Positions 15,912 to 24,506 of a stretch of DNA of 64,000 nucleotides are shown one piece after another. The number at the start of each line of letters is the position of its first letter. Within the stretch, counting starts at the first letter, position 1. The position numbers were made by a program, and so were the translations under genes. The stretch is from Nannocystis punicea (GTDB lineage: Bacteria; Myxococcota_A; Polyangia; Nannocystales; Nannocystaceae). The notes beneath the pieces are model-generated. The model saw only the letters and a list, made by a program, of their open reading frames with translations, did no database searches and was not told the DNA's origin. Where the stretch lies: NCBI RefSeq assembly GCF_026965555.1, contig NZ_CP114040.1, forward strand, positions 12,478,001 through 12,542,000, given 5' to 3'.

Positions 15912-17069
15912 GTGCTGCTGCGACACCTCAGTCTCCGCGAGTTCCGCAACTTCGCCGCCGGCGACCTCGACTTCGGCGAGCGCTTCACGGTCTTGCACGG
16001 CCCCAACGGCGTCGGCAAGACCAACATCCTCGAGGCGCTCTACCTCGTCGCCACCCTGCGCTCGTTCCGTTCCGCCGACCTCGGCCCGCTCGTGCGTCAC
16101 GGCGCCGACGAGGCGCGGGTCGAGGTCAGCGGCCACGACCGCCAGCTCGGGCTCGGCACCAAGCTCGCCGTTCACCTCACGCGCACCGCTCGACAGACCC
16201 GCCGCCTCGCCATCGCCGACGGCAAGACCGTCCGCTCCGGGCCCGACTTCTACGGCCGGCTGCGCGCCATTCTCTTCACGCCCGAGGACCTCGGCGTCCT
16301 GCGCGGTTCACCGACCGGTCGGCGCCAGTTCCTCGATCGAGCGCTGTTCGCGCGCGATCGCGCGCACATCGCCGACATCGCCGACTACGACAAGCTCCTG
16401 CGCTCCCGGAACCGCGTCCTCCGCGGCGAGGACGCCGGCATCGCGCGCGGCCAGCAGGACAGCCTCCTCGACGCCTACGACGCCGGCCTGGCGGCAGCGG
16501 GCGCCCGGATCTGGACCCGCCGCGAGCGGCTCCTCGCCGACCTGCGGGGCGCCTTTGCCGAGGCCTTCGCCCAGATTCACGGCCGGCACCTCGGCGTCAC
16601 CCTCGGGTACGTCAGCAAGCTCGCCGGTGAGCCCGGGGCCGAAACTGCCGATCCGCAGGCTCGCCTCGCTGACGCCTTGCGCGGCGCGCGGCGGCACGAC
16701 CTCGTGCGCGGCACCACCACCGTCGGTCCGCACCGCGACGACTTCGACGTGCGGCTCGACGGCCAGGACGCGGGCGCATTCGCCTCGCAGGGTCAAGCGC
16801 GCGCGCTCATCCTCGCCTTCAAGATCGCCGAGCTGCAGGACGCCCGGGCCCGGGCCGGTGAAGCCCCGGTGCTGTTGCTCGACGACGTCTCGAGCGAACT
16901 CGACCCACAGCGCTCTGCGCAGCTGTTCGAGGCCCTTTTGCGCGAGGCTGGCCAGTGTGTCCTCACGACCACCGCCCCGCACTTCATCGGCCTGCCGGCG
17001 GGCGGCGATTGCCGCTACATCGAAGTCGACAAGGGTCACATCAAACTCGGCGGCGACAGCGGCCCGTAA
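15912..17069 (+). CDS. recF: DNA replication and repair protein RecF
   Basis: RecF is an SMC-like ATPase that helps RecO/RecR load RecA at gaps. I choose GTG 15912, which gives MLLRHLSLREFRNFAAGDLD, the normal RecF beginning. The same frame is open through dnaN but that is a shadow. The 385 residues contain Walker A GPNGVGKTN near 34-42, the signature ASQGQARALILAFKIAE and Walker B PVLLLDDVSSELD. It is followed by a small hairpin and then gyrB. Confidence 0.94.
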   Translation: MLLRHLSLREFRNFAAGDLDFGERFTVLHGPNGVGKTNILEALYLVATLRSFRSADLGPLVRHGADEARVEVSGHDRQLGLGTKLAVHLTRTARQTRRLAIADGKTVRSGPDFYGRLRAILFTPEDLGVLRGSPTGRRQFLDRALFARDRAHIADIADYDKLLRSRNRVLRGEDAGIARGQQDSLLDAYDAGLAAAGARIWTRRERLLADLRGAFAEAFAQIHGRHLGVTLGYVSKLAGEPGAETADPQARLADALRGARRHDLVRGTTTVGPHRDDFDVRLDGQDAGAFASQGQARALILAFKIAELQDARARAGEAPVLLLDDVSSELDPQRSAQLFEALLREAGQCVLTTTAPHFIGLPAGGDCRYIEVDKGHIKLGGDSGP

Positions 17070-17089
17070 CCGGCCTAAAACCCGGAAAA

Positions 17090-17105
17090 ACGCCCGTTTG
17101 GGCGT
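17090..17105 (+). terminator. Small hairpin between recF and gyrB
   Basis: ACGCCC-GTTT-GGGCGT forms a perfect 6 bp stem preceded by AAAA. There is no T-run on the plus strand (the AAAA would give one on the minus strand), so it is a weak attenuator at best. Confidence 0.35.
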
Positions 17106-17184
17106 GGCACGCGCGACCTTCGGGTGGTAGGATCCGGACGCTGTTTTCAGCCGCAGGGCCGTCGCCCGCGCCCTGGGAATTCCC

Positions 17185-19659
17185 ATGTCAGAAGTCGACA
17201 AGACGCAAGCTCCCGCCGACGATTACAACGCCGACTCGATCTCCGTGCTCGAGGGTCTGGAGGCCGTGCGCAAGCGGCCCGGCATGTACATCGGCGACAC
17301 CAGCGACGGCTCCGGCCTCCACAAGATGGTCTTCGAGGTCGTCGACAACTCGATCGACGAGGCCCTCGCCGGTTGGTGCCGCAACATCGAGGTCACGATC
17401 CACCCCGACAACTCCGTCTCGGTCGACGACGACGGCCGCGGGATCCCCGTCGGCGCGATGGAGGTCGGCGGCAAGGTGATGGACGCCGCGATCGTCATCC
17501 TCACGGTCCTGCACGCCGGCGGCAAGTTCAACAACAACAACTACAAGGTCTCGGGCGGCCTCCACGGCGTCGGCGTCTCGGTCGTCAACGCCCTGTCCGA
17601 CTGGCTGAAGCTCGAGATCTGGCGCGACAACAAGGTCCACAACGTCCGCTTCGAGCGCGGCGACGCGGTCACGCCGGTCGAGGCGGGGGGCCGCACCGAG
17701 CGTCGCGGCACGCGGGTTCACTTCCACCCTGACCCGTTGATCTTCAGCACCACGGAGATCGACTTCGAGGTCCTCGCCAACCGCTTCCGCGAGCTCAGCT
17801 TCCTCAACCAGGGCGTGCGGATGCACCTGCGCGACCTCCGGAGCGGCCGCGAGAAGGTGTTCGACGGCGAGGGCGGGATCCCGAGCTTCGTCAAGCTGCT
17901 CGCGCAGCACAAGGAAGTCGTCGGCGACCTCATCGCCTTCAGCCGCGACATCGAGTTCGAGTACGAGGGCGAGCAGAAGACGCTCGGCGTCCAGGTCGCC
18001 ATGCAGTGGACCGACGCCTACCAGGAGACGATCCTCTGCTTCACCAACAACATCGCCAACCGCGACGGCGGCACCCACCTCACCGGCTTCCGCACCGCGC
18101 TGACGAAGGTCGTCAACAGCTACGCCGACAGCACCGGCCAGCTGAAGGCCCACAAGACCAACCTCGCCGGCGAAGAGGTGCGCGAGGGCCTCGTCGCCAT
18201 CGTCTCGATCCGCCACCCTGACCCGAAGTTCAGCTCGCAGATCAAGGACAAGCTGGTCTCCGGCGAGGTCACCAGCCTGGTGTCCACCGTCGTCAACGAG
18301 GAGCTCGGCAAGTACCTCGAGGAGAACCCGCGCTCGGCCAAGCTCGTGGTGGAGCGGGCGATCCTCGCCGCCCGCGCGCGCGCGGCCGCCCGCAAGGCCC
18401 GTGAGACCATCACCCGCAAGGGCATCCTCGACGGCCTGTCACTGCCGGGCAAGCTCGCCGACTGCCAGGAGAAGGCGCCCGAACACGCCGAAATCTTCAT
18501 CGTCGAGGGTGACAGCGCCGGTGGCTCCGCCAAGCAGGGCCGCGATCGCCGGACGCAGGCGATCCTCCCGCTGCGCGGCAAGATCCTCAACGTCGAGAAG
18601 GCGCGCGTCGACAAGATGCTCTCCAGCCAGGAGATCATCACCCTCATCACCGCGCTCGGCACCGGCATCGGCCCCGACAGCTACGACATCAACAAGCTGC
18701 GGTACCACACCATCGTCATCATGACGGACGCCGACGTCGACGGCTCGCACATCCGCACGCTGCTGCTGACGTTCTTCTACCGCCACTTCCCCGAGATCAT
18801 CGAGCGCGAGCACCTCTACATCGCCCAGCCGCCGCTCTACAAGGTCAAGGCCGGCAAGGTCGAGACCTACCTGAAGAACGAGGCCGCGCTCGACGAGTTC
18901 ATCATCAATAACGCCGTCGGCGACCTCGAGCTCGTCATCGGCAGCCACGCCGTCTCGGGCGAGGTGTTCGCCGCGATCGCCCGCCAGGGCGCGCGCTACA
19001 AGCAGCTGGTCGAGTCGCTCGCGCGCGAGCACCGGTCGCAGGTCGTCGAGTTCCTGGTCGACAAGCTCGAGGCCGACGCCAACCTGGCCGTCAGCTTCAC
19101 CGACGAGGCGGCGGTGGCCGCCCTCGGCGCCGCGCTCAAGGCCGAGGTCACCCCGCGCATCGAGAACAACCCGACCATCGAGGTCTCCGTCGAGGCCGAC
19201 CCGACCGACCCCGCACGCAAGCAGCTGCGCGTGCAGATCCTGGTCGACGGAGTGCGCCACGACGAGCTCGTCAACGTCGAGCTGCTCGGCGGCTACCAGC
19301 TCACCGAGCTGCTCAAGATCCGCCGTCAGCTGGTCGACTACGGCACCGGCGATCTGGCCCTGCGGCGCAAGGGCGAGGTGGTCGCCAGCCCCAAGCGCCT
19401 GCTCGACGTCGTCCACCACATCGGCGAGCTCGGCCGCAGCGGCCTGCAGATCCAGCGCTACAAGGGCCTCGGCGAGATGAACCCCGAGCAGCTGTGGGAG
19501 ACGACGATGGACAAGAGCCGTCGCGCCCTCCTCAAGGTCAGCGTCGGCAACAACCTCGAGGCCGACAACGTGTTCGCCGTGCTCATGGGCGACAACGTCG
19601 AACCCCGCCGCGAGTTTATTACGCAGAACGCCCTCAACGCGCGCAACCTCGACATCTGA
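17185..19659 (+). CDS. gyrB: DNA gyrase subunit B
   Basis: GyrB is the ATPase subunit of gyrase, which introduces negative supercoils. The 824 residues are close to the normal ~800. The GHKL ATPase has VVDNSIDEALAG, DDGRGIPV and GGLHGVGVSVVNALS. The TOPRIM domain has EGDSAGGSAKQGRDR, PLRGKILNVEKAR and the metal-binding DADVDGSHI. The C-terminus has RYKGLGEMNPEQLWETTMD. The ATG at 17185 gives a plausible N-terminus. The chain has the usual Gram-negative insertion between TOPRIM and tail. A strong terminator lies 65 bp downstream. Confidence 0.97.
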   Translation: MSEVDKTQAPADDYNADSISVLEGLEAVRKRPGMYIGDTSDGSGLHKMVFEVVDNSIDEALAGWCRNIEVTIHPDNSVSVDDDGRGIPVGAMEVGGKVMDAAIVILTVLHAGGKFNNNNYKVSGGLHGVGVSVVNALSDWLKLEIWRDNKVHNVRFERGDAVTPVEAGGRTERRGTRVHFHPDPLIFSTTEIDFEVLANRFRELSFLNQGVRMHLRDLRSGREKVFDGEGGIPSFVKLLAQHKEVVGDLIAFSRDIEFEYEGEQKTLGVQVAMQWTDAYQETILCFTNNIANRDGGTHLTGFRTALTKVVNSYADSTGQLKAHKTNLAGEEVREGLVAIVSIRHPDPKFSSQIKDKLVSGEVTSLVSTVVNEELGKYLEENPRSAKLVVERAILAARARAAARKARETITRKGILDGLSLPGKLADCQEKAPEHAEIFIVEGDSAGGSAKQGRDRRTQAILPLRGKILNVEKARVDKMLSSQEIITLITALGTGIGPDSYDINKLRYHTIVIMTDADVDGSHIRTLLLTFFYRHFPEIIEREHLYIAQPPLYKVKAGKVETYLKNEAALDEFIINNAVGDLELVIGSHAVSGEVFAAIARQGARYKQLVESLAREHRSQVVEFLVDKLEADANLAVSFTDEAAVAALGAALKAEVTPRIENNPTIEVSVEADPTDPARKQLRVQILVDGVRHDELVNVELLGGYQLTELLKIRRQLVDYGTGDLALRRKGEVVASPKRLLDVVHHIGELGRSGLQIQRYKGLGEMNPEQLWETTMDKSRRALLKVSVGNNLEADNVFAVLMGDNVEPRREFITQNALNARNLDI

Positions 19660-19724
19660 GGTCTTTTGAAAAGGGGAGTGTCCTTCGGGACATGTCCTTC
19701 GGCGCCGGGTTCAGTCAGAGATGA

Positions 19725-19763
19725 ACGAAGGGACATGCCCGAGAGGGCATGTCCTTTCGTTTT
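19725..19763 (+). terminator. Rho-independent terminator after gyrB, built on the GGACATG palindrome
   Basis: ACGAAGGGACATGCCC (19725-19740) pairs with GGGCATGTCCTTTCGT (19745-19760) across a GAGA loop, with one G-T pair, and runs into TTTT. Its core is the palindrome dispersed elsewhere in the window. Another copy, TGTCCTTCGGGACA, lies at 19679-19692. Confidence 0.8.
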
Positions 19764-19956
19764 CTGGCGCCTCGAAACGCGCCGGCGTCGCGCGAGCATC
19801 GGCAGGCTTACTCGCGCTGCGCCGCAGCAGGCACTTCACTCGACCGCGATGTCAGCATCGACGTGACGCCGCGAGCTCTCGCAGCCGGCCAGCCCGACGC
19901 GCCGCTCAGGACCGACTTTTCACGTCGGCACCGGCATGTCTGAAGGGACAGGCGGC

Positions 19957-20451
19957 TCAGCCCGGCGCCTTGTCCCACGCGACCTTGTCGCCGCAGTGGA
20001 GCATCATCATCCCGTGGTACGGGTTGACGATTTCGCCCGTCTTCTGCACCCAGTAGGCGCCCTTATTATTAAAGGCCATCGGGCAGAAGACCACCTCGTA
20101 GCCGGCGCGCTGGTCGCTGTGGCTCTTGAGATACGAGATGAGGCCCATGCTCATCTTCTCGAAGCCCGCGCGGGCGGTGTCGATGTCCTGGGCTGCGACG
20201 CGGCCCGCGCCGGCCACGACCTCGGCGACGCCCGCTTCTTTTTGCAGCGGCTCGGCCGCTACCACTACCTGGGCCGAGAGCTCGGACAGCTTGTCGAGGC
20301 GGTCGGCCGCCAGCGTCTCCTGGATCGTCACGTACGGCTGCACGATCGAGCCGGGCGTCGGCGGTGCGGACTTGCCGGCCTCGCTGCTGCAGGCCACGGC
20401 GACGAGGGACAGGAGCAGGATGAGCCTCGGCACGTTACCGACGTACCACAT
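19957..20451 (-). CDS. DUF3347-like periplasmic lipoprotein
   Basis: The 164-residue product has a lipoprotein signal with lipobox VAVAC near residue 21. An alternative GTG start (20433) would give a more typical PRLILLLSLVAVAC leader. The C-terminal part has CPMAFNNKGAYWVQ, then NPYHGMMMLHCG, the pattern of DUF3347. That domain occurs in copper-efflux and related periplasmic proteins, and its Cys and Met residues could bind Cu(I). It diverges from the adjacent porin-like gene, whose likely start is only 32 bp away, so the two probably share a control region. Metal binding is inference. Confidence 0.65.
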   Translation of the reverse strand: MWYVGNVPRLILLLSLVAVACSSEAGKSAPPTPGSIVQPYVTIQETLAADRLDKLSELSAQVVVAAEPLQKEAGVAEVVAGAGRVAAQDIDTARAGFEKMSMGLISYLKSHSDQRAGYEVVFCPMAFNNKGAYWVQKTGEIVNPYHGMMMLHCGDKVAWDKAPG

Positions 20452-20483
20452 GCGTGGACCTTGCGGTAGAGTCCGGCCGGCTC

Positions 20484-22253
20484 ATGCTCGCGCCCGTCCT
20501 CGCTCTCTGGCTCGCGCCGGCGCCTCCGGAGACGGCTTCCAGCGCCCGCTTGCCGGACGATGTCCCGCTCGCCAGCGAACCGTCCGGCGCTGGCTCCGCG
20601 ACAGCTGCCGAGCAGCCGCCCACGAGCGGCGGCGACGTAGTCCCCGCCGAACCTGCGAAGCCCGCGACCTCCGGCGGCGGTAGTTTCTTCGGCGGCGACG
20701 TCGTTCCTGCCGCGCCTGCACCCCCCGCCACCGAGGGTCCGAGCAAGGCCCCGCCGATGCCGGAGATCGAGGACCTCCCGTCGCGCTCGCCCGCGCCTGC
20801 CAAGAAACCTGGTCTTTCGGCCCTGTTCGGTCCCAAGGATCGCAAGCCGGTCAGCGGCGGCGGCGTCGGCTTCTTCGACCCCGGCAAGCTCGACGACACC
20901 GGCCCGGGCGGCAGCGGCGGCATCCAGGTCCGCGGCTACCTCGGCTTCAACTTCACCGTCGCCCAGCGCACCGACCTCAGCGCGCGCGACCCCGAGACCG
21001 GCACCTTCCCGCAGCTCAAGACCCTGCCGTACTTCGGCGGCGGCGCGGCCAACCTCTACGTCGGCGCCCCGATCTACAGCGACGTCGTCTACGCGCGGAT
21101 CGCCTTCGAGTTCATTTCTATCCCGCGCGCCAGCCCCGTCGCGCCCGACGTCACTCCGAACTACACCCCGATCGTCCTCATGGAGGCCGCCGCGCTCGAG
21201 GTGAACCCGTTCGCGTGGGCCAAGAAGGGGCCGCGGTGGTTCGCCGAGGGTTTCAAAATTTCGGGCGGCGTCTTCATCGTCCCGTTCGGCCTCGAGGACG
21301 AGGAGCACGACGCGCCCGTGCGCTGGTGGGTCACGCGGCCGCTGGCGATGAGCATCGGTCGCGTCTATCCCGGCTCGTGGATCGACATGGGCGTCACCAT
21401 CAAGTGGAAGCCGACCTTCGGCGGCGCCCGCCCGATCCGCCCGCTCGAGATCGACCTCGGCGTCATCAACGGCGACGCGTGCACGCAGACCCGCACGATG
21501 GACGCGCTGTACCGCTATCAACCGGTCGGCCAGGCGGTGCCGCCGTGCGAGCGGCAGCTCCGCGAGGTCGAGGTGCCGCGCGGCGACGGCTTCGTCCTCG
21601 GCATCACGCCCGACAACAACGGCAACAAGTCGCTGCTCGCTCGCTTGCAGATCCGTCCGGTGCCCGCGCTCAACATCGGTGGCTCGTACATCTGGGGCAC
21701 GCACCCGCAGAGTCAGTTCCCGTCGCCGCAGTACATGGGCAAGGGCTACCCCGACACGGTGCAGGCCCCGACCTGGCGCGTCGGTGCTCACTTCGATCTC
21801 AACCTCGACGAGGTCGTCGCCAGCCGTTATCCCTTGCCGCACCTGCGCGCCGAGTTCGTCTACGGCGTCGACAGCGTCGGCAAGACGATGATGATGCTCG
21901 GCGACCAGGCGCTCGCCGATCGCCACATGCTCGGCGGTTACGCGCAGATCGCCCAGCCGCTGTGGCGGCGCAAGAAGACGAGGCTTCCCGGCCTCATCGT
22001 GCAATACCGCTTCGACTTCGCCGACCCCGACCGCGCCGTCCCCGGCCGCACCAAGAACGGCTACGTCCTGTCCGACTTCGCCGATCGCTATCTCTACGAC
22101 GAGGCGTTGCAAGCGCACGTCGTGGGCCTGCGGTTCCCGGTGCTGCCGCGCTTCAACCTCAAGGGCGAATACATGTTCGTGCTCGAGGAGGGCGGGCGCA
22201 GCAACCGCGTGTTCAACGACGCCTTCAGCTTGCAAGCCGTGGCCGACTTCTAG
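20484..22253 (+). CDS. Putative outer-membrane beta-barrel (porin-like) protein
   Basis: I place the start at ATG 20484, giving a signal peptide MLAPVLALWLAPAPPETASS. About 130 residues rich in Pro, Ala and Gly follow, including two near-repeats of GGDVVPAEPA. From GIQVRGYLGFNFTV the rest (~430 residues) has alternating hydrophobic and polar segments and aromatic girdles such as GGAANLYVGAPIYSDVVYA and LRAEFVYGVDS, and ends in an aromatic residue (VADF). That is the pattern of a large beta-barrel. The stretch FKISGGVFIVPFGLEDEEHD is porin-like. It leads the cluster with an FMN-binding-like protein and polyferredoxin, so it may be a channel or scaffold for that system. No specific family is recognised. 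Confidence 0.6.
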   Translation: MLAPVLALWLAPAPPETASSARLPDDVPLASEPSGAGSATAAEQPPTSGGDVVPAEPAKPATSGGGSFFGGDVVPAAPAPPATEGPSKAPPMPEIEDLPSRSPAPAKKPGLSALFGPKDRKPVSGGGVGFFDPGKLDDTGPGGSGGIQVRGYLGFNFTVAQRTDLSARDPETGTFPQLKTLPYFGGGAANLYVGAPIYSDVVYARIAFEFISIPRASPVAPDVTPNYTPIVLMEAAALEVNPFAWAKKGPRWFAEGFKISGGVFIVPFGLEDEEHDAPVRWWVTRPLAMSIGRVYPGSWIDMGVTIKWKPTFGGARPIRPLEIDLGVINGDACTQTRTMDALYRYQPVGQAVPPCERQLREVEVPRGDGFVLGITPDNNGNKSLLARLQIRPVPALNIGGSYIWGTHPQSQFPSPQYMGKGYPDTVQAPTWRVGAHFDLNLDEVVASRYPLPHLRAEFVYGVDSVGKTMMMLGDQALADRHMLGGYAQIAQPLWRRKKTRLPGLIVQYRFDFADPDRAVPGRTKNGYVLSDFADRYLYDEALQAHVVGLRFPVLPRFNLKGEYMFVLEEGGRSNRVFNDAFSLQAVADF

Positions 22254-22384
22254 CGCCCGGTGCGCCCGTGCGAGCGCGCACAGGGGCAGTGGCGCAGCGG
22301 TTCGGCTCGCTGAAGCTTCTTGGGTGCCTTGACGTCCCGGCCATCACGCGGGGATGCTTCACCCTGAAGGCCCGCAGGAAGCCC

Positions 22385-22999
22385 ATGAACCGCCTGACCC
22401 GCTTCGCCGCCAAGGTTTGTCTGGGACTGCTCTTTTGCCTCGCGCTCGCGCCACAGCAGTCCGAGGCGCACCTGGCGAAGTGGGGTAGTTGGGAAATCAC
22501 CCACCGGAACCTGATGAAGTTGTTTCCGGAAGCGGACCCCAACGGCTGGCGGATCAAGCGCTACCAGTACTCGGACAGCGAAGTGAAGCTGCTCGAGGCC
22601 GAGCTCGGCTTCGAGCTCTACCCCGAGGACAAGCTGCCCGAGTTCTTCATCGCCTCGGACGCGCAGGGCAACTTCCTCGGTGTCGCCATCTTCATCGACC
22701 CGCGGACCAAACCGAAGATCCTCGATGGCGGCATTTTGACTCTCGAAGTCGGGATCGGTGTCAACGCCGAGGGCAAGATCAACCGCATCAAGGTCTACGA
22801 CTACCGCGGCAACGTCGCCCTCGCTCAGGACGCCTTCCTCAACCAGCTCCGCGGCCGCGAGCTCGACTCGAATTTCAAGATGGGAACCGGCGGCCTCGTC
22901 GCTGTCGCGGGCGAGCCGGAAGAGAGCCAGCTGGTCGGCAACGCCGCCCGCGAGGCGCTGCTCCTCATGAAGGTTGCGTTGGGGCGCCGCGACGGCTGA
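22385..22999 (+). CDS. Secreted FMN-binding-domain-like protein
   Basis: The 204-residue product has a clear signal peptide (VCLGLLFCLALAPQQSEA). The segment NFLGVAIFIDPRTKPKILD and then LEVGIGVNAEGKINRIKVYD follows the layout of the FMN_bind domain of RnfG, NqrC and the N-terminus of NosR: a small-residue strand, a vGId.dGkI strand and a following acidic helix. The covalent flavin site of the family (S/T-GAT-S/T) is not evident; the corresponding region reads VAVAGEPEESQLVG. So flavin may be bound non-covalently or not at all. A NosR-like polyferredoxin lies two genes downstream, which supports an electron-transfer role. Family call moderate. Confidence 0.5.
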   Translation: MNRLTRFAAKVCLGLLFCLALAPQQSEAHLAKWGSWEITHRNLMKLFPEADPNGWRIKRYQYSDSEVKLLEAELGFELYPEDKLPEFFIASDAQGNFLGVAIFIDPRTKPKILDGGILTLEVGIGVNAEGKINRIKVYDYRGNVALAQDAFLNQLRGRELDSNFKMGTGGLVAVAGEPEESQLVGNAAREALLLMKVALGRRDG

Positions 23000-23033
23000 A
23001 CCGCTGCGCTCGACTGTGCTAGCGTCTCGGGCG

Positions 23034-24506
23034 ATGGCACCGTCCCGCGCGCTCCGTACCCGCAGCTTCGGCCTCGTGCTCTGCTCGACGAGCTCCGCGC
23101 TGACGTACGGCTGCCTCGAGGAGAACCCCATCCAGCCGACCGAGACGATGGGCACGGAGGACCCGACCGCCGGCACCAGCGACACCGGCGAGACCGCGGG
23201 TGAAGACGGCCTCTTGGCCTGCGCGAGCCCGCCCTGCACCGTCCTCGTCGTCAGCCAGACCCTCGACGACCGCATCGACGTCTACGACGTCACCGCCGCG
23301 CCGTTCCTGCGCGGGCGGATCGGGACCGACCTCAAGTTCGACGCCTCGGGCGAGCAGACCATGGGCAACCTGCTCGACGAGCCCTACGGTCTCCTGCTCG
23401 ACGACAACTTCCTGTGGGCGGCGATCGGTCACTACCCCGACACCGCTCGCGGCTCGCTGCTCGCCTTCCCGCACGCCTCCTTCGCCGACGTTGTCCAGGG
23501 CGAGGTGTTCGCCGAGGACAAGTACTTCGCCGCAAATGCGTTCTCCGCCGGCGTGCTCGACCTGCCCTTCGGACGCCAGGAGGCCATCTTCCTGCTGCGG
23601 CACCCGAGCGGGCGGATCCTCGTCGGCGTGTTCGCCAACGACCTGCGCGCCGCCAGCTGGCCCGAGCCGAGCGAGCTCCTCGTCGTCGACCCGAACGACT
23701 TCAGGCCCGAGGCCATCGGCGCCTTCAGCCTCGACCTCGACGGCACCCCGTGCAACGGCGGGTGGAAGATCGCCGCCCTCGATGACGACGTCTCGCGCGT
23801 CGCGGTCGCCTGCGACGGCAACGACGCGGTCGCAGTCGTCAGCTTGCCCGGCGACTTCGCCGACCTCGCGCCCGCCGACGCCGCCGCCGGCATGAGCGCC
23901 TGCAGCACGCCGCTGGCGAGCGGCACGATCAGCACCCAGTTCGTCGCGCCTGACGGCGCCGGCGGCCTGCTCGCGGTGCAGTCGCAGATCCTCGAGCCGC
24001 CCAAGCTGTGGAGCATCAACGGCAACTGTGGGATCGGCGGCGCGCCCGGTGACGAGCTCCCGCCCGAGCTCGAGGCCGTTCGCGTCGTCCGCGAGCCGGT
24101 GCTGCTGCGTCCGGCCGGCGGCGGGCAGCCGCCGATGTGGCTGCTCGCCAGCGAGACGCCGGAGCCGGGCGTGCTGATCGTGCGCGGCGGAGCGTCGCCG
24201 ACGGTCTGCGGTCAGGTCACCGGCCTCGACGCCATCGACGGCGGCGAGAACGCCCCGTTCGCGCTCACGCTCGACGCCACGCGCACGCACCTGGCGATCG
24301 GCGCCGGCCCGGTCAGCAACCCGCCGTTCGCCGAGGGTCGCGGCCAGGTCTTGTGGGCCACGCTGGATCTCGCCGAGCTCGACAGTTGCGCGGTCGCGGC
24401 CACCGAGGTCGTCGACCTGACCGAAGGGACATTCGTGGCGACCGACCCGCGCACGTGGGTGCGAGCGCCCAACATGTTGCTCATCGCCGAGCTCGGAGGC
24501 TCGTGA
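23034..24506 (+). CDS. Lipoprotein of unknown function, beta-propeller-like
   Basis: The 490-residue product begins with a signal ending in lipobox LTYGC, then a Thr/Asp/Glu/Gly-rich spacer typical of myxobacterial surface lipoproteins. The body repeats a pattern of strand-turn-strand blocks (VLVVSQTLDDRIDVYDV, GLLLDDNFLWAAIGHY, LLVVDPNDFRPEAIGAF, VAVACDGNDAVAVVSLPG), as in YVTN/NHL-type beta-propellers. There are several Cys, possibly disulphide-bonded. The stop overlaps the start of the polyferredoxin (TGATG), so translation is coupled and the two proteins probably act together. No enzyme motif is seen. Confidence 0.55.
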   Translation: MAPSRALRTRSFGLVLCSTSSALTYGCLEENPIQPTETMGTEDPTAGTSDTGETAGEDGLLACASPPCTVLVVSQTLDDRIDVYDVTAAPFLRGRIGTDLKFDASGEQTMGNLLDEPYGLLLDDNFLWAAIGHYPDTARGSLLAFPHASFADVVQGEVFAEDKYFAANAFSAGVLDLPFGRQEAIFLLRHPSGRILVGVFANDLRAASWPEPSELLVVDPNDFRPEAIGAFSLDLDGTPCNGGWKIAALDDDVSRVAVACDGNDAVAVVSLPGDFADLAPADAAAGMSACSTPLASGTISTQFVAPDGAGGLLAVQSQILEPPKLWSINGNCGIGGAPGDELPPELEAVRVVREPVLLRPAGGGQPPMWLLASETPEPGVLIVRGGASPTVCGQVTGLDAIDGGENAPFALTLDATRTHLAIGAGPVSNPPFAEGRGQVLWATLDLAELDSCAVAATEVVDLTEGTFVATDPRTWVRAPNMLLIAELGGS

